Source: Bubalus kerabau (Eukaryota > Chordata > Mammalia > Artiodactyla > Bovidae). Taken from it: DNA of 64,000 bases. The notes under the pieces are model-generated. The model did no database searches and was not told the DNA's origin. It was given only the letters and a program-made list of their open reading frames with translations. The stretch lies in contig NC_073633.1 in assembly GCF_029407905.1 (NCBI RefSeq), positions 25,682,501-25,746,500 of the forward strand. Direction: 5' to 3'. Both the position numbers and the translations under genes were made by a program. Below are positions 39,139 through 50,100 of the stretch, one piece after another. The first letter of the stretch is position 1, and every line of letters starts with the position of its first letter.

Positions 39139-39735
39139 CAGATCAGTCGCTCAGTCGTGTCCGACTCTTTGTGACCCCATGAATCGCGGCACGCCAGGCC
39201 TCCCTGTCCATCACCAACTCCCGGAGTTCACCCAGACTCACGTCCATCGAGTCAGTGATGCCATCCAGCCATCTCATCCTCTGTCGTCCCCTTCTCCTCT
39301 TGCCCCCAATCCCTCCCAGCATCAGAGTCTTTTCCAGTGAGTCAACTCTTCTTCGCATGAGGTGGCCAAAGTACTGGAGTTTCAGCTTTAGCATCATTCC
39401 TTCCAAAGAAATCCCAGGGCTGATCTCCTTTAGAATGGACTGGTTGGATCTCCTTGCAGTCCAAGGGACTCTCAAGAGTCTTCTCCAACACCACACTTCA
39501 AAAGCATCAATTCTTCAGCGCTCAGCCTTCTTCACAGTCCAACTCTCACATCCATACATGACCACAGGAAAAACCATAACCTTGACTAGACGAACCTTTG
39601 TTGGCAAAGTAATGTCTCTGCTTTTGAATATGCTATCTAGGTTGGTCATAACTTTCCTTCCAAGGAGCAAGCGTCTTTTAATTTCATGGCTGCAGTCACC
39701 ATCTGCAGTGATTTTGGAGCCCAGAAAAATAAATT
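39139..39735 (-). mobile_element. BovB LINE 3' end
   Basis: About 600 bases; on the minus strand it encodes [40 protein letters not shown] and SRTRLSD, the C-terminus of the RTE reverse transcriptase protein. 5'-truncated and with no complete reading frame. Confidence 0.9.
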
Positions 39736-40407
39736 TATAGGATCACCTTTAGTTACAAAGATTCCCCTGCCTTCAAAAGGAGCCTGCCTTCAAAGAGAAC
39801 CCATTCTTGCCTGGGAGACGTGCAGAGAATCAGAGTGAACAGGACAAAAAACTCAGCAATTCCCTCCCCTAGCCAAGGGCTGGTTCCTCCCCAGGTGGGC
39901 CTTTGCCTTTCTCAATCCTACAGTCATGGCTGCCCTGCTCATTCATACATTTGCCAAACATTTATTGAGCACCTACTAGATGCCAGACACCATTCTAAAT
40001 GCTAGGAAGGCAGAGGAGGACAAGTCAGATAAGGCTCCTGCCTCATGTCTTAGGAGGAGAGGGATGGTAAATAAGGAAACAAGATAATTTTTGACAATAG
40101 TAAGTGCTATGAAGAAAGTGAAACAATGTTAAGAGACAGGGAATTACTGGGGGTGGGGGATTGGTAGAGGAAGAGGGCAACTTTAACTTAAAAAGTCAGA
40201 GAAGGCCGTTCTGAAGATGTGGAATTTGACATGATGATGGAAAGGTTCTGGGGAAAGAGTGGTCCAGGCAGAGGAAAACAGGACAACAGAGTCCTAGAGG
40301 TGGAAGGTCTTGGCACATTTAAGAAACAGAAAGGACAATGTGGTTGGAAAACAAAAGCTAAGGAAGAGTGTAGAATGAGATGAAGTGAAGAAATGGGCAG
40401 GGGGATT

Positions 40408-40495
40408 TCAGTATCTAAGACTCCTTGCTCCCAGCGCAGGGGACCTGGCTTCAATCCCTGGTCAGGGAACTAGATCCCACGTGTCACAATTAAAA
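40408..40495 (+). repeat. CHR-type SINE fragment
   Basis: GATTTCAGTATCTAAGACTC, GGTCAGGGAACTAGATCCCA block; truncated. Confidence 0.6.
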
Positions 40496-41041
40496 ATCTC
40501 AAGGATGAGGATGAGATCAGCTGGAGGGCTCTGCTGGGAAGGGACATGAGTGGGAGAGAAGACTGGGACCCAGAAAACCCAATGGAGGAGTTCCTTTCTT
40601 TCTACTCCGTGAACAATGGCAAAGGCAAGGCCCGAAGTCAAGGGCCCCCATCTGAGTCAGCCGCCCACCCAGGGTCTTAGCTACCCATCCAGTCTGGGTT
40701 TTTTTCCAACCTAACTTGGGACCCAGAATCCTCCCTGAACAAGTTAGAATCACGTTAAAACTCTGTTTGCAAAGGAGAGGGCAGAGATGAGTCATAAGGA
40801 CAAGGAGAAGACTCCACCTGCCATTGACACAGAAACACTTGGAGCTTTCCTGAAGGTACAAGCTGGGGGTGGGGGTCATGAGGAGCCAAGGTGAAGAGGG
40901 AAAGTCATTGTGATAAGCACTTCACATGTATTCACACCTCACCAAAGTCACTATTCCAGATGAATAACGGAGCTTCAGAGATGTTCCAGAACTTGACCAA
41001 CTTCACACAGCTGACAAACCCCCCCACCCCCACCTCTCCCC

Positions 41042-41160
41042 GGGGCTTCCTGGGTAGCTCAGCTGGTAAAGAATCGTCCTGTGAAGCAGGAGATCCCAGT
41101 TCAATCCCCGGGTTGAGAAGTTTCCCTGGAGAAGGGATAGGCTACCCACGCCAGCATTCT
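41042..41160 (+). repeat. Truncated Bov-tA-type SINE
   Basis: Head half of an element, broken off at CCAGCATTCT where a second copy begins. Confidence 0.85.
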
Positions 41161-41161
41161 T

Positions 41162-41378
41162 AGGCTTCCCTGATGGCTCTCAGACAGTAAAGAATCTGCC
41201 TGCAATGTGGGAGACCTGGTTCGATTCCTGGGTCAGGAAGATTCCCTGGAGAAGGGAATGTCTACCCACTCTAGTATTCTGGCCTGGAGAATTTCACGGA
41301 CAGGGGAGCCTGTCAGCCCACAGTCCATGGCCTTGAAAACGGTCTGACACGACTGAATGACCTTCCACTTCACTTCAC
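41162..41378 (+). repeat. Bov-tA-type SINE
   Basis: Complete forward copy directly after the truncated one. Confidence 0.9.
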
Positions 41379-41472
41379 CTCTCCCCAAGTCTGACTGACT
41401 CCATTCGCTGCCTGGGCACTCCAGAAGCACAGATTCATTTTCCTGCAGGTTTGCACTCTGCTCCCCTCACCA

Positions 41473-41688
41473 GGGACTTCCCTGGTGGCTCAGATGGTAA
41501 AGCATCTGCCTACAATGCGGGACACCCGGGTTCAATCCCTGGGTTGGGAAGATCTCCTGGGGAAGGAAATGGCAACCCACTCCAGTATTCTTGCTGGGAA
41601 AACCCCACGAACGGAGGAGCTTGGTAGGCTACAGTCCATGGGGTCCCAAAGAGTCAGACATGACTGAGCAACTTCACTTTCACTTTCC
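41473..41688 (+). repeat. Bov-tA-type SINE
   Basis: Complete forward copy with TTCACTTTCACTTTCC tail, the third in the cluster. Confidence 0.9.
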
Positions 41689-42699
41689 CTTTTCCCTCAC
41701 CTAGCTACAGGCACTAGCTAGACCCTCAGCTACAACAAAGGCAGTGAGCCTTCTTGCCCACCTCCCAAACCACCATTCTGCCAGGTCCCAGCACTTCCTT
41801 TCTGCTTAGTCTTGTCCAGTCTCTATTTCCCGAGCACCAGTCAGAGCATTCATCTTTAGAACTGGGTTTCTTACCCACCTCCATCTTGAGCCCCAATTTG
41901 CCTTGGCAGTCCTCTGGGCAGAGATTATACCTGTCACTCCCCAGTAGCTGACTATCTGTATTCCAGGCAGCTAGGCCCCTAGGGCTGGGGTCTGAAAGAG
42001 GCTGGACCAGGCTGGAGCTGGAAAAGGTGCATCTGAGAATGCATCTGAAAATTTAAAAGTTCCTCTCCCATCCCAAAGGAGTCTGAGTTTGTTCATAGGT
42101 GCCCAAGCAATAGGGAGAGGAAGGCGCTGGGGCAGGTGTCTCTCCCTCCCCTCCTGGCAAATGCCTGGGCTTGTGGCTCTGTGGAATGTGGAGATGGGGT
42201 GGATGGGAGGGGAGGTAGGGAGCTCTATCCAAGGCCTCCCATTCACAAAGGGCCTTAAATTAGACTTCAGATGTTATCTCCAAATGAGGCTACGCATAGA
42301 GCCCCTGTCGACTGTGTTTGAAGTGTTAATGCGTTAAACGTAAATATTGAAAATATGCTACAGCTTTTCAATCCAGATTGGCATCTCATTTTTTTTTTAA
42401 TTCTAGGAACCTCAAAAACAGAAGGCGGCTTCTCCAGCGCCCCTGAGGGGGCTTTGAAGTCTTCTTTCCAAGAGAAAGAACGCGGGGAGGGAATGGGGAG
42501 CTGAAGGGATGCAGGCACGCGAAGGAGCAATAATAGGGCCGACAGGTGTGAGGACCAGGGCCTCATCCTTTCAGCTCCTGGGGGTCCAAATCCCAGCTTC
42601 TCTGAACGAGTCCTGCCCTTTTGTGTCCGCAGTGCCCACTTCTACTCCACTTGGCAGCAGGAGTGAGCGAGAGTGAAGGCAGGGGACAGGCCTAGACTG

Positions 42700-44480
42700 G
42701 CAGAGGCGTCACAACCCGCCAGCTCGCCCGCCCCCAGCTCCGGAACCAGCAGCTCAGGCCTCACGTTCCTTCGCCCGGGCTAGAATCTGTGTCAGCTCCG
42801 GATCCCCGGCCGGCCACCCCTGCGGAGGCCACGCCGAGGGAGCAGAGAGGCTCCGTTGAGGACCCCAGAAGGGCGGAGGGAGCGCGCTCCCTCCCGAAGG
42901 AAAGACAGTTGTGGGGCTGATGAAAGGGAAGCAGAGAGGCGCGGGGCTGGCGGGCGAGAGCGGGGGCGTGACGGGGAGACGAAAGCTCCGGGGAGGGAGA
43001 GAACCGGACCACCTGGAGGTCCGCCGCGACGTCGGGCTGGAGCTGGAGGGGGTGAGGAGCCGGGAGGGGGCGCGCAATTTAGCCCGAGGGTCCTGAGCTG
43101 AAACTCAACACCCGCCTTTGGAGGGCTCGTCCCCCTTTCTCCTCCGCCCCTTCCCTTCCCCTCCCTTTTCCCCTCCCTCCTTTCTCTTAATCCCCGGGAC
43201 TGAGCCCCGCGCCGGAGCCGAGAGGGCCCGAGGGGAGGAGAAAGGAGCTGCACCCAGAGGGCGCCGGGAGCCTGGGAAGGGGAGGGAAGGGGAGCCGCGA
43301 GCGGGGGGTGAGCCTGAAAGCAGCGCGCGACCCCCGGACCCTTTCCAGCCCTCTCAGTGCCCCCCCCCCCCCACTTCCAGGCGAGTCCGCAGGACCCTAG
43401 CCGCTGCGCCTCCTTAGTCTTCTGTTTGCTCCTTCTTTTGCTTTGTGGCCTTTCTCTCGGTTCCCAGAGACACCTGGGCTGCCACGAGCCCTGGGGTGCT
43501 CAGAGGGGCCCCGCCAAGGGTGCGTGTAAGCGGGGCGGCGGGGGCCAGCATCCTGGGCCAGGGGGCCGAAGGTGGGAGCGGGAGTGCTGAAGCCGAGGGT
43601 TGGAGGGGGCCGCGTGGGGAAGGCCGTCCCGCCCCCTCGAGCCCGGCCCGCGTGCACGTAGCGAGGCACGGTCCCGGCGCCCCCAGACCCCCAGGCGCGC
43701 TGCGAGCAAGTGTGCGTGCTCGGGAGCTCGCCTTGGGGGCTTCGAGCGTTGGGGCAGAAAGCCGCCACTGGGGTCGTCCAGCCCAGCCTCCCTGCTCTCC
43801 AAGGCCTTTGGCTCCAGCCTGGCCTCCGCTGCCAAGTCGGGCGACTTTGAAGAGAGACAAACTTCTCGATTTTCACTACCCCCGCCCCCTCCCTCGCAGC
43901 GGGGCTGCTGCAGAGCCCCCGACGCCCGGATCTCAGCCCCGGGAGCACCGCTCTCCGGCGCGGCTCCGGGTGGGGAAGGTTGGCCCCTAAACTCGTTCGT
44001 CCAGCCCGACCGCCCCGGCGGCTTCTCCCTGCCCTCGAGGCCGTCCTGAGTGGCCCGAAGAGGCGTCGAGCGCAGCCCCAGCTCCCACCTCCTCGCCCTT
44101 CCTGGCACTGGAAGGAAGCTTTGGGCCCATGCGGACCCAGGGTGCCCCCGAGGCCTAGGACAGGCAGCTCCGGGGCCTGGCCCACCCTGCAGCCGCCGGG
44201 AGGCCGCGGGGACGGGGCAGAGCGCGCGCCCTTGGATGAGGTCCCGCAGCGACGCCCCGGCCCGCCCTGCTCCTCCTCCTGCCCGGCCAAGCTGCCTCCC
44301 ATTTGGGGAGTTTTGTGGGTTTTCTTTCTCCTCCTCCAACCTCTGGGGAGGCCACGATTCAGGCGCCGCAGCCGGGGGCCGCCTCCATGGTGCGGGTCAG
44401 CCGCTGCTGAAGTCAGCGAAACCGAGCCTGGCCTGGAGCTGGCCGCGAGGAAGGCCAAGGCCATGGCCATAGCCACGTCG
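42700..44480 (+). promoter_or_regulatory. EFS: CpG island and presumed EFS promoter
   Basis: From about 42.7 kb to the first EFS coding exon the sequence is very GC-rich and dense in CpG, unlike its flanks. No TATA box was recognised. The transcription start cannot be placed; the ATG at 44463 in a CCATGG context ends the island side of exon 1. Long open frames on both strands here are side effects of GC content. Confidence 0.75.
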
Positions 44481-47064
44481 GTGAGTCCAACCAGAGAGAG
44501 GAGGCTGACGGGCAGAGACCGCCACGGTCTGTCCTGCACTCCTGTCACTTTTATTTCTGCCTTCTCTTTGTCTCGCTCCTTCGTCCCTTGCTTCTTCAGG
44601 AGACTGTGTCCCCCTTCTGGCACGTTGGTTTCCCTTACCTCCTCTCGCCTCTCATCCCTAACGCCTACTGGGTCTGGCCTCCCCTTCTCTCCTCCCCTTC
44701 CCATTCTCCTCTCTTTCTTTCTGGAGGCTGCCCCTGGAAGGAGGGGAGGGGGCAAGCTTGAGTCTCCTCTTCTATGGGCGGGAACCGATGGCCACTGGAG
44801 GTTGGCAGGGGTTTGTGATTGGGAGGGCTGTAAAAGGTTGAAAGGGAGCTGAAAGAATGGAGGTGACTCCAGGAAAACCGGAGGGCAAAAGGCCCAAGGA
44901 AGCCCTGCTCTAGAGGAGGGATGGAGGAAAGGAGGGGAAATAGAGTAAAAGATGGAGATCAGGCAGGGAGCAAGGGAAAATAGAGAGAGGAGGGGAGGTT
45001 GATGTCAGCCAGCCTCTGGCCACTTTCCTGGGACTAGGGACAAAGGGAGGAGACAGCTGGCATGATGGGACGGTGGGAGGCGGCCTCCCAGGGAACGTGT
45101 GGCTCACTGCCACCCCTCTATAGGGCAGCCACTCCCTCACAAGTCAGCTGGGCCCCTGAGGAGGGAGTAGAGTTGGGGTGGCCACACCCATCATCAATCA
45201 GTCTATCAGCGACTCCAGCAGGATTCCCGCAATTGCAAGGGAGGTTTGATCCCATTGGACAGAATTGAAATTGAACACAAGGAGGAGCTCTTCACAGCCC
45301 CGCCCCTGCTTTCTGTCTTGTATTCCTGTAGCCTGAATCCCAGCAACTGTATCCCGTTTCTACCCTTCGCTAGGCCCTAGGATGCCCAGGGAAATCGGGG
45401 CTGCCACCTGTTTTCTGGACTCCTCTGAATGGGCATTCTAGGAAGGAGGATTGTGACGCTGGGAAGAGAAGCATGGCTGCTCACCTCCTCCCACACCTCT
45501 CAAGGATGAGTTAGATTTTCACTCCTTCTCAGACCAAACTCCTCAGCTTCTCAATCTATATGATGGGGAGAAGACTCTAGTTCAGAGCCAGAAAGGGGGA
45601 GGGGGATACTCCGACATAAAGATGCTGCCTCAGGAGCCAGCTAATCATCTTTATAGTCCCAGGAGGTAGATCTTTCTTTTTGCTTGAAAGGGGAAAGTGT
45701 TGGTGTTTATACTCGTGAAACACACAGGACCCTGAAAACAGCTAATCTTCTTCGAGTATTTACTGGCCCTAAACTTTGTCTTGGTATGTCCTGGTTCATG
45801 ATGCATTGTCTCATCCAGTATTCACAACAACTCTGAAGCTAGTACTGTTATTATCTGAAAGTGGATATTCAGCTATGGGTATGGAATTCTACAAAGGAGG
45901 AACCTGAGTCTTGGCGAGGTTAAACAGACTGCCCAAAGTCACCCAGCTCGAAAGCAGCAGAGCCAGGACTCAAAACTCAGGTCTGTCTGCCTTAAAAACA
46001 GTGCTCTTAACTGCCTGCCTAGATCCAAAACACCAATTTCTAATTTATAGTTAGAAAGAAAAGTGCCAAGCTAACCAGGAATTTGTGTCATCTGGCTAGC
46101 ATGTTTGCTTTCTGTGGCACAATTGCCTTTAGAAGCCAAAATGTAATCAGAAAAGAGTTTGATGAATTTGGAATCAGGCAAGGAATCAGTTTGTTGTTAA
46201 TCTCATCCAGCCATAAAGGGCTGGACAACCTCTCTACCTGAGGGAAATATCAGTCAAGAGGAGCATGCACTCTCCCTGGCTGAGCAGGCCATCCTTCCCC
46301 CAATGTCTGTTGACCAAATGCAGCCTACCCGATGGAGAAGTTTCACCATATTAGTCAATCCACATGGATTACCTACTCAGTACTAACTACTCAGTGCCTA
46401 ACTACCTGTTTTCTACCATCTCTGTGTAAGCCACTAGCAAACATATCAGAAGTGAAATATATTTTGATACTGTGAGTGGCTTAAGCCTGATTCTACCAAA
46501 CGACTTGGTGGAACCGGAGTCCAGTGATGAGTGACTAGTAAAGGGAACTTGAACATTGTGAAAACTTCCTATGAACTTAAATCATGTTTGAGCTATGGAT
46601 CGTCTTTTTTTTTTTTTTGAAGTATAGTTGATTTACAATTATGTGTTAGTTACTGCTCTACAGCAAAGTGATTCAGTTATACATATACACACATTCCTTT
46701 TTAGTATTCTTTTCCACTATGGTTTATCATACAATATTCAACATAGTTCTCTGTGCTCTACCCTAGGACCTTGTTGCTTATCCATTCTATATGTAAAAAC
46801 TTACATCTGCTGACCCCAACCTCCTATTCCGTCCCTCTCCCAACGCCTCCCCCTTGGCACCAACAATATATTCTTTACATCTGTGATTCCATTTCTGCTG
46901 CACAGATAGGTTCACTTGTGTCATATGTTAGATTCCGTGTATAAGTGATGTCGTATGACATTTGTCTTTCTCTTTCTGACTTCACTTAGTATGATAATCT
47001 CTAGTTGCATCCACGTTGCTACAAATGGCATTTATTCGTTCTTTTTATGGCTGAGTAATATTCC

Positions 47065-47109
<45 letters not shown>

Positions 47110-50100
47110 TTTATGGCTAAGTAGTATTCCGTTTCATGGCTGAGTAGTATTCCATTATAGTAGAATTCCATAGTATTCCATTCCATTCCAATACTGAGTA
47201 GTATTCCATGTGGATATATACACCACATCTTTATCCATTCATTTGTTAATGGACATTTAGGGTGTTTCCATGTCTTGACTATTGTAAATAGTGCTGCTAT
47301 GAAATTAGGGGTGCATGTATCTTTTTGAATTATAATTTTGTCCAGATAGATGTCACAGGCCCTCTTGACTTTACTACTGTTACTATACAAGAAGAAAAAA
47401 GTAGATCCTTTCTTTTTGGCCATGCCACACAGCTCACAGGATCTTGGGTTCCCTAACCAGGAATTGAACGTGGGGCTCGGCAGTGAAAGTCCGGCATCCT
47501 AACCACTAGGCTACCAGGGAACTCCCCAAAAGTAGGTCTTTATGCTTGTGGTTGTGAAAAAGAGTGTGAATGCAGCCTCTGGAATCACACAGCCTGGAGT
47601 TCAAATCACGTTGCACCAGCTATATGTCATTGGGCAACATATCAACATACCAAGCTCTCTATTCCAATTTCCTTTCCAAACAGGGATAATGATGACACCT
47701 CCCTTATCAGGTTGAGGATTAAATGAGATGAGATGATTAGTGCAAACACTTGTTCAGTGTCTGGATATATAATTTGCACTTGGTGTCTGTGATTTACCTG
47801 AGCCCATAGTGTCCAGGTGGCGCTAGTGGTAAAGAACCTACCTGCTGATGCAGGGGACACAAGAGACGCGGTTTGATCCCTGGGTTGGGAAGATCCCCTG
47901 GAGGAGGAAATGGCAACCCACTCCAGTATTCTTGCCTGGAGAATCCCACAGACAGAGGAGCCTGGCAGGCTATGGTCCATAGGGTCGCAAAGAGTTGGAC
48001 ACGACTCAAGTGACTTCGCACACACGCACATAGCTCTCAAAGGAAAAAGCTTAGATATCCCCACCAGGAGAACTGGAAACAGTCTGATAAATCTTTGCTC
48101 TTGGTTGGTCCACCAGCCCCCCCTACACAAACACACACACACACACGAGTGTATATACTTTTCTCTTCATGGTAACTTCAGCCTCTGCTGGTAGAACCTT
48201 ACTTGCTAAGACTGAGAACAAAACAATTGCTTTGGTTTCTGTTTTCTTCCCTATTATGCCGAGGCTCTGTATGCGCTGGACTTCTCCCAGTCTCTCTCAG
48301 AATGAGGTATCTCTGCAGCTGCTTAATCTAACCTGCTTGTAGGGGATACTGACTGGGCAACAGGGAAGGTGATGGAGATTCTATGGGAGACCTTTGCAAG
48401 ATTTCCCTGTGTAATTCATTCAGCATACATTCATGGAAGACTGATTCCAGGTCAAGCCGATTGCAGGGGCTAGGAATATAATAGTCCCTTTTCTCACAGG
48501 GCTAACAGTACAAGGGAAGAAATCTATTTTTAAAAGTAAGTAGACAAGTAGTATGGGCTTCCCTTGTGGTCTAGCTGGTAAAGAATCCACCTGCAATGCA
48601 GGAGACCTGGGTTCGATCCCTGGATTGGGAAGATCCCCTGGAGAAGGGAAAGGCTACCCTCTCCAGTATTCTGGCCTGGAGAATTCCATGGACTGTATTG
48701 TCCATGGGGTCGCAAAGAGTTGGACACAACTGAGCGACTTTCACTTCACTTCACTTCAGACAAACAGTATAAACTAAGGTGAAGGAAGTAATAGGTGGAG
48801 ACAGACACAGAAGGAGGTGGGGAGAAGAGTGAGAAGGAGACATTATTTATTTTTTGGCCATGCCCTGCAGAATCTTAGTTCCCTGACCAGGGATTGAAGC
48901 TGCATTATCTGTATTGGGAGCATAGAATCTTAACCACCAAACCACCAGGGAAGTCCCAGGAGAAGGAGACATTGAAGAAGAACTGAAGGGGCTTCTCTGG
49001 TAGCTCAGTGGTAAAGAATCTGCCTGCCAATGCAGGAGACTTAAGCTCAATCCCTGGTCTGGGAAGATCCCAACACCTCAGAGCAACTATTGAGCCTGTG
49101 CACTGGAGCCTGGGAACCTCAACTACTGAGACCATGTGCTGCAACTGCGGAAGCTCATTCACATAGAGCCTGTGCTCTGCAGTGAGAGGAGCCACTGCAG
49201 TGAGAGTCCCATGCACCACCCCTAGAGAGTAGCCCCCGCTCTCCGCAACAGAGAAAAAACCTGTGCAGCAATGACGACCCAGCACAGTAAAAAATAAAGA
49301 AATTGAAGAACTGAAGGATGAAAAGGTCTAATCAACTGAAGAGTCAGGGAAGGGTAAAGGAAGAGCAAAGGCCCTGAGGTGGGAAAGAGCTTGTCTAGAT
49401 CAAAGAATAGAGAGAGAGAATGCAGGGAATGGCACTGAAGCCAGGCCGGGCCCATCAGGAAGAGCTGAGTCGGGAGGTCAGATGTTTAGTTTGAGGAAAC
49501 CAGGGAGCTCTGTATTTTGAGCAGGGGTAATGTGACCTGATGATGTGTGTGAAGACCCCTCTCCCTGCTCCCACCTCACCCACCAGGCCCAGCTGGCCCG
49601 GGCACTGTACGACAACACAGCTGAGTCCCCGCAGGAGCTGTCCTTCCGCCGAGGGGACGTTCTACGGGTGCTGCAGAGGGAAGGCGCTGGTGGGCTGGAT
49701 GGCTGGTGCCTCTGCTCCTTGCACGGCCAGCAGGGCATCGTGCCTGCCAACAGAGTGAAGCTCCTTCCCGCTGGCCCAGCACCCAAGCCTGGCCTCTCCC
49801 AGGTACCCCCAACCCAGCCAGGCTCACCACATCCAGCCCCAGAGCACGGCAGTGAGGACCAGGAGGTGAGCACAGGAGTCCCCCAGCCCTGATCCTGGAC
49901 AACCCATTCCTCTCTGCTAGTGCAGTGGGGACAGGAAGAGCCCTGAGACCCCCCAGCTCTGCACTGACTCTGCTGTTCAAATCCTGTCTGCCAAGTCTTT
50001 TCTGGGCTCTTTCTCCACTGGCACAGGGAGGGGGATGGAAGGTGTCTAAGCTCCTCCCAGGCGCACACTATGATTCCCTGCTCCCCACTCCACCTGACCC

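Larger units (their letters stand above)
35640..42690. other. Intergenic region between divergent IL25 and EFS
   Basis: About 7 kb upstream of both genes. It holds SINEs near 38.6, 41.0, 41.2 and 41.5 kb, a BovB 3' end at 39.1-39.7 kb, a CHR fragment at 40.4 kb and a C-rich tract at 38.0 kb. Open frames here are short and resemble no family. It may contain regulatory DNA for IL25 or EFS, but nothing specific can be named. Confidence 0.6.
44481..49586 (+). other. EFS: EFS intron 1, transposon-rich
   Basis: A 5.1 kb intron after only 18 coding bases. It holds a MIR-like remnant near 45.85-46.02 kb, an antisense L1 fragment (46604-47340) with a TG microsatellite, CHR SINEs at 47410-47527 and 48851-48957, Bov-tA-type SINEs at 47809-48030 and 48555-48758, and a composite tRNA-derived element at 48988-49299. 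No other gene was seen. Confidence 0.75.

Noticed and set aside
39143..39496. 118-codon minus-strand open frame as a host gene
   Set aside because: It is the C-terminal end of the BovB reverse transcriptase protein in a truncated LINE.
41473..41540. tRNA-like heads of SINEs as possible tRNA genes
   Set aside because: They are tRNA-derived SINE heads with degraded cloverleaf positions and are followed by SINE bodies; no genuine tRNA gene was recognised in the window.
43397..44755. 452-codon open frame on the minus strand across the EFS CpG island
   Set aside because: Overlapping long frames occur on both strands here because GC-rich DNA has few stops. The translation is low-complexity (Arg, Gly, Pro, Ser) with no family resemblance, and it lies antisense to the EFS first exon.
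47019..47423. 134-codon minus-strand open frame in EFS intron 1
   Set aside because: It is decayed L1 ORF2 interrupted by the TG microsatellite (a run of His-Thr).
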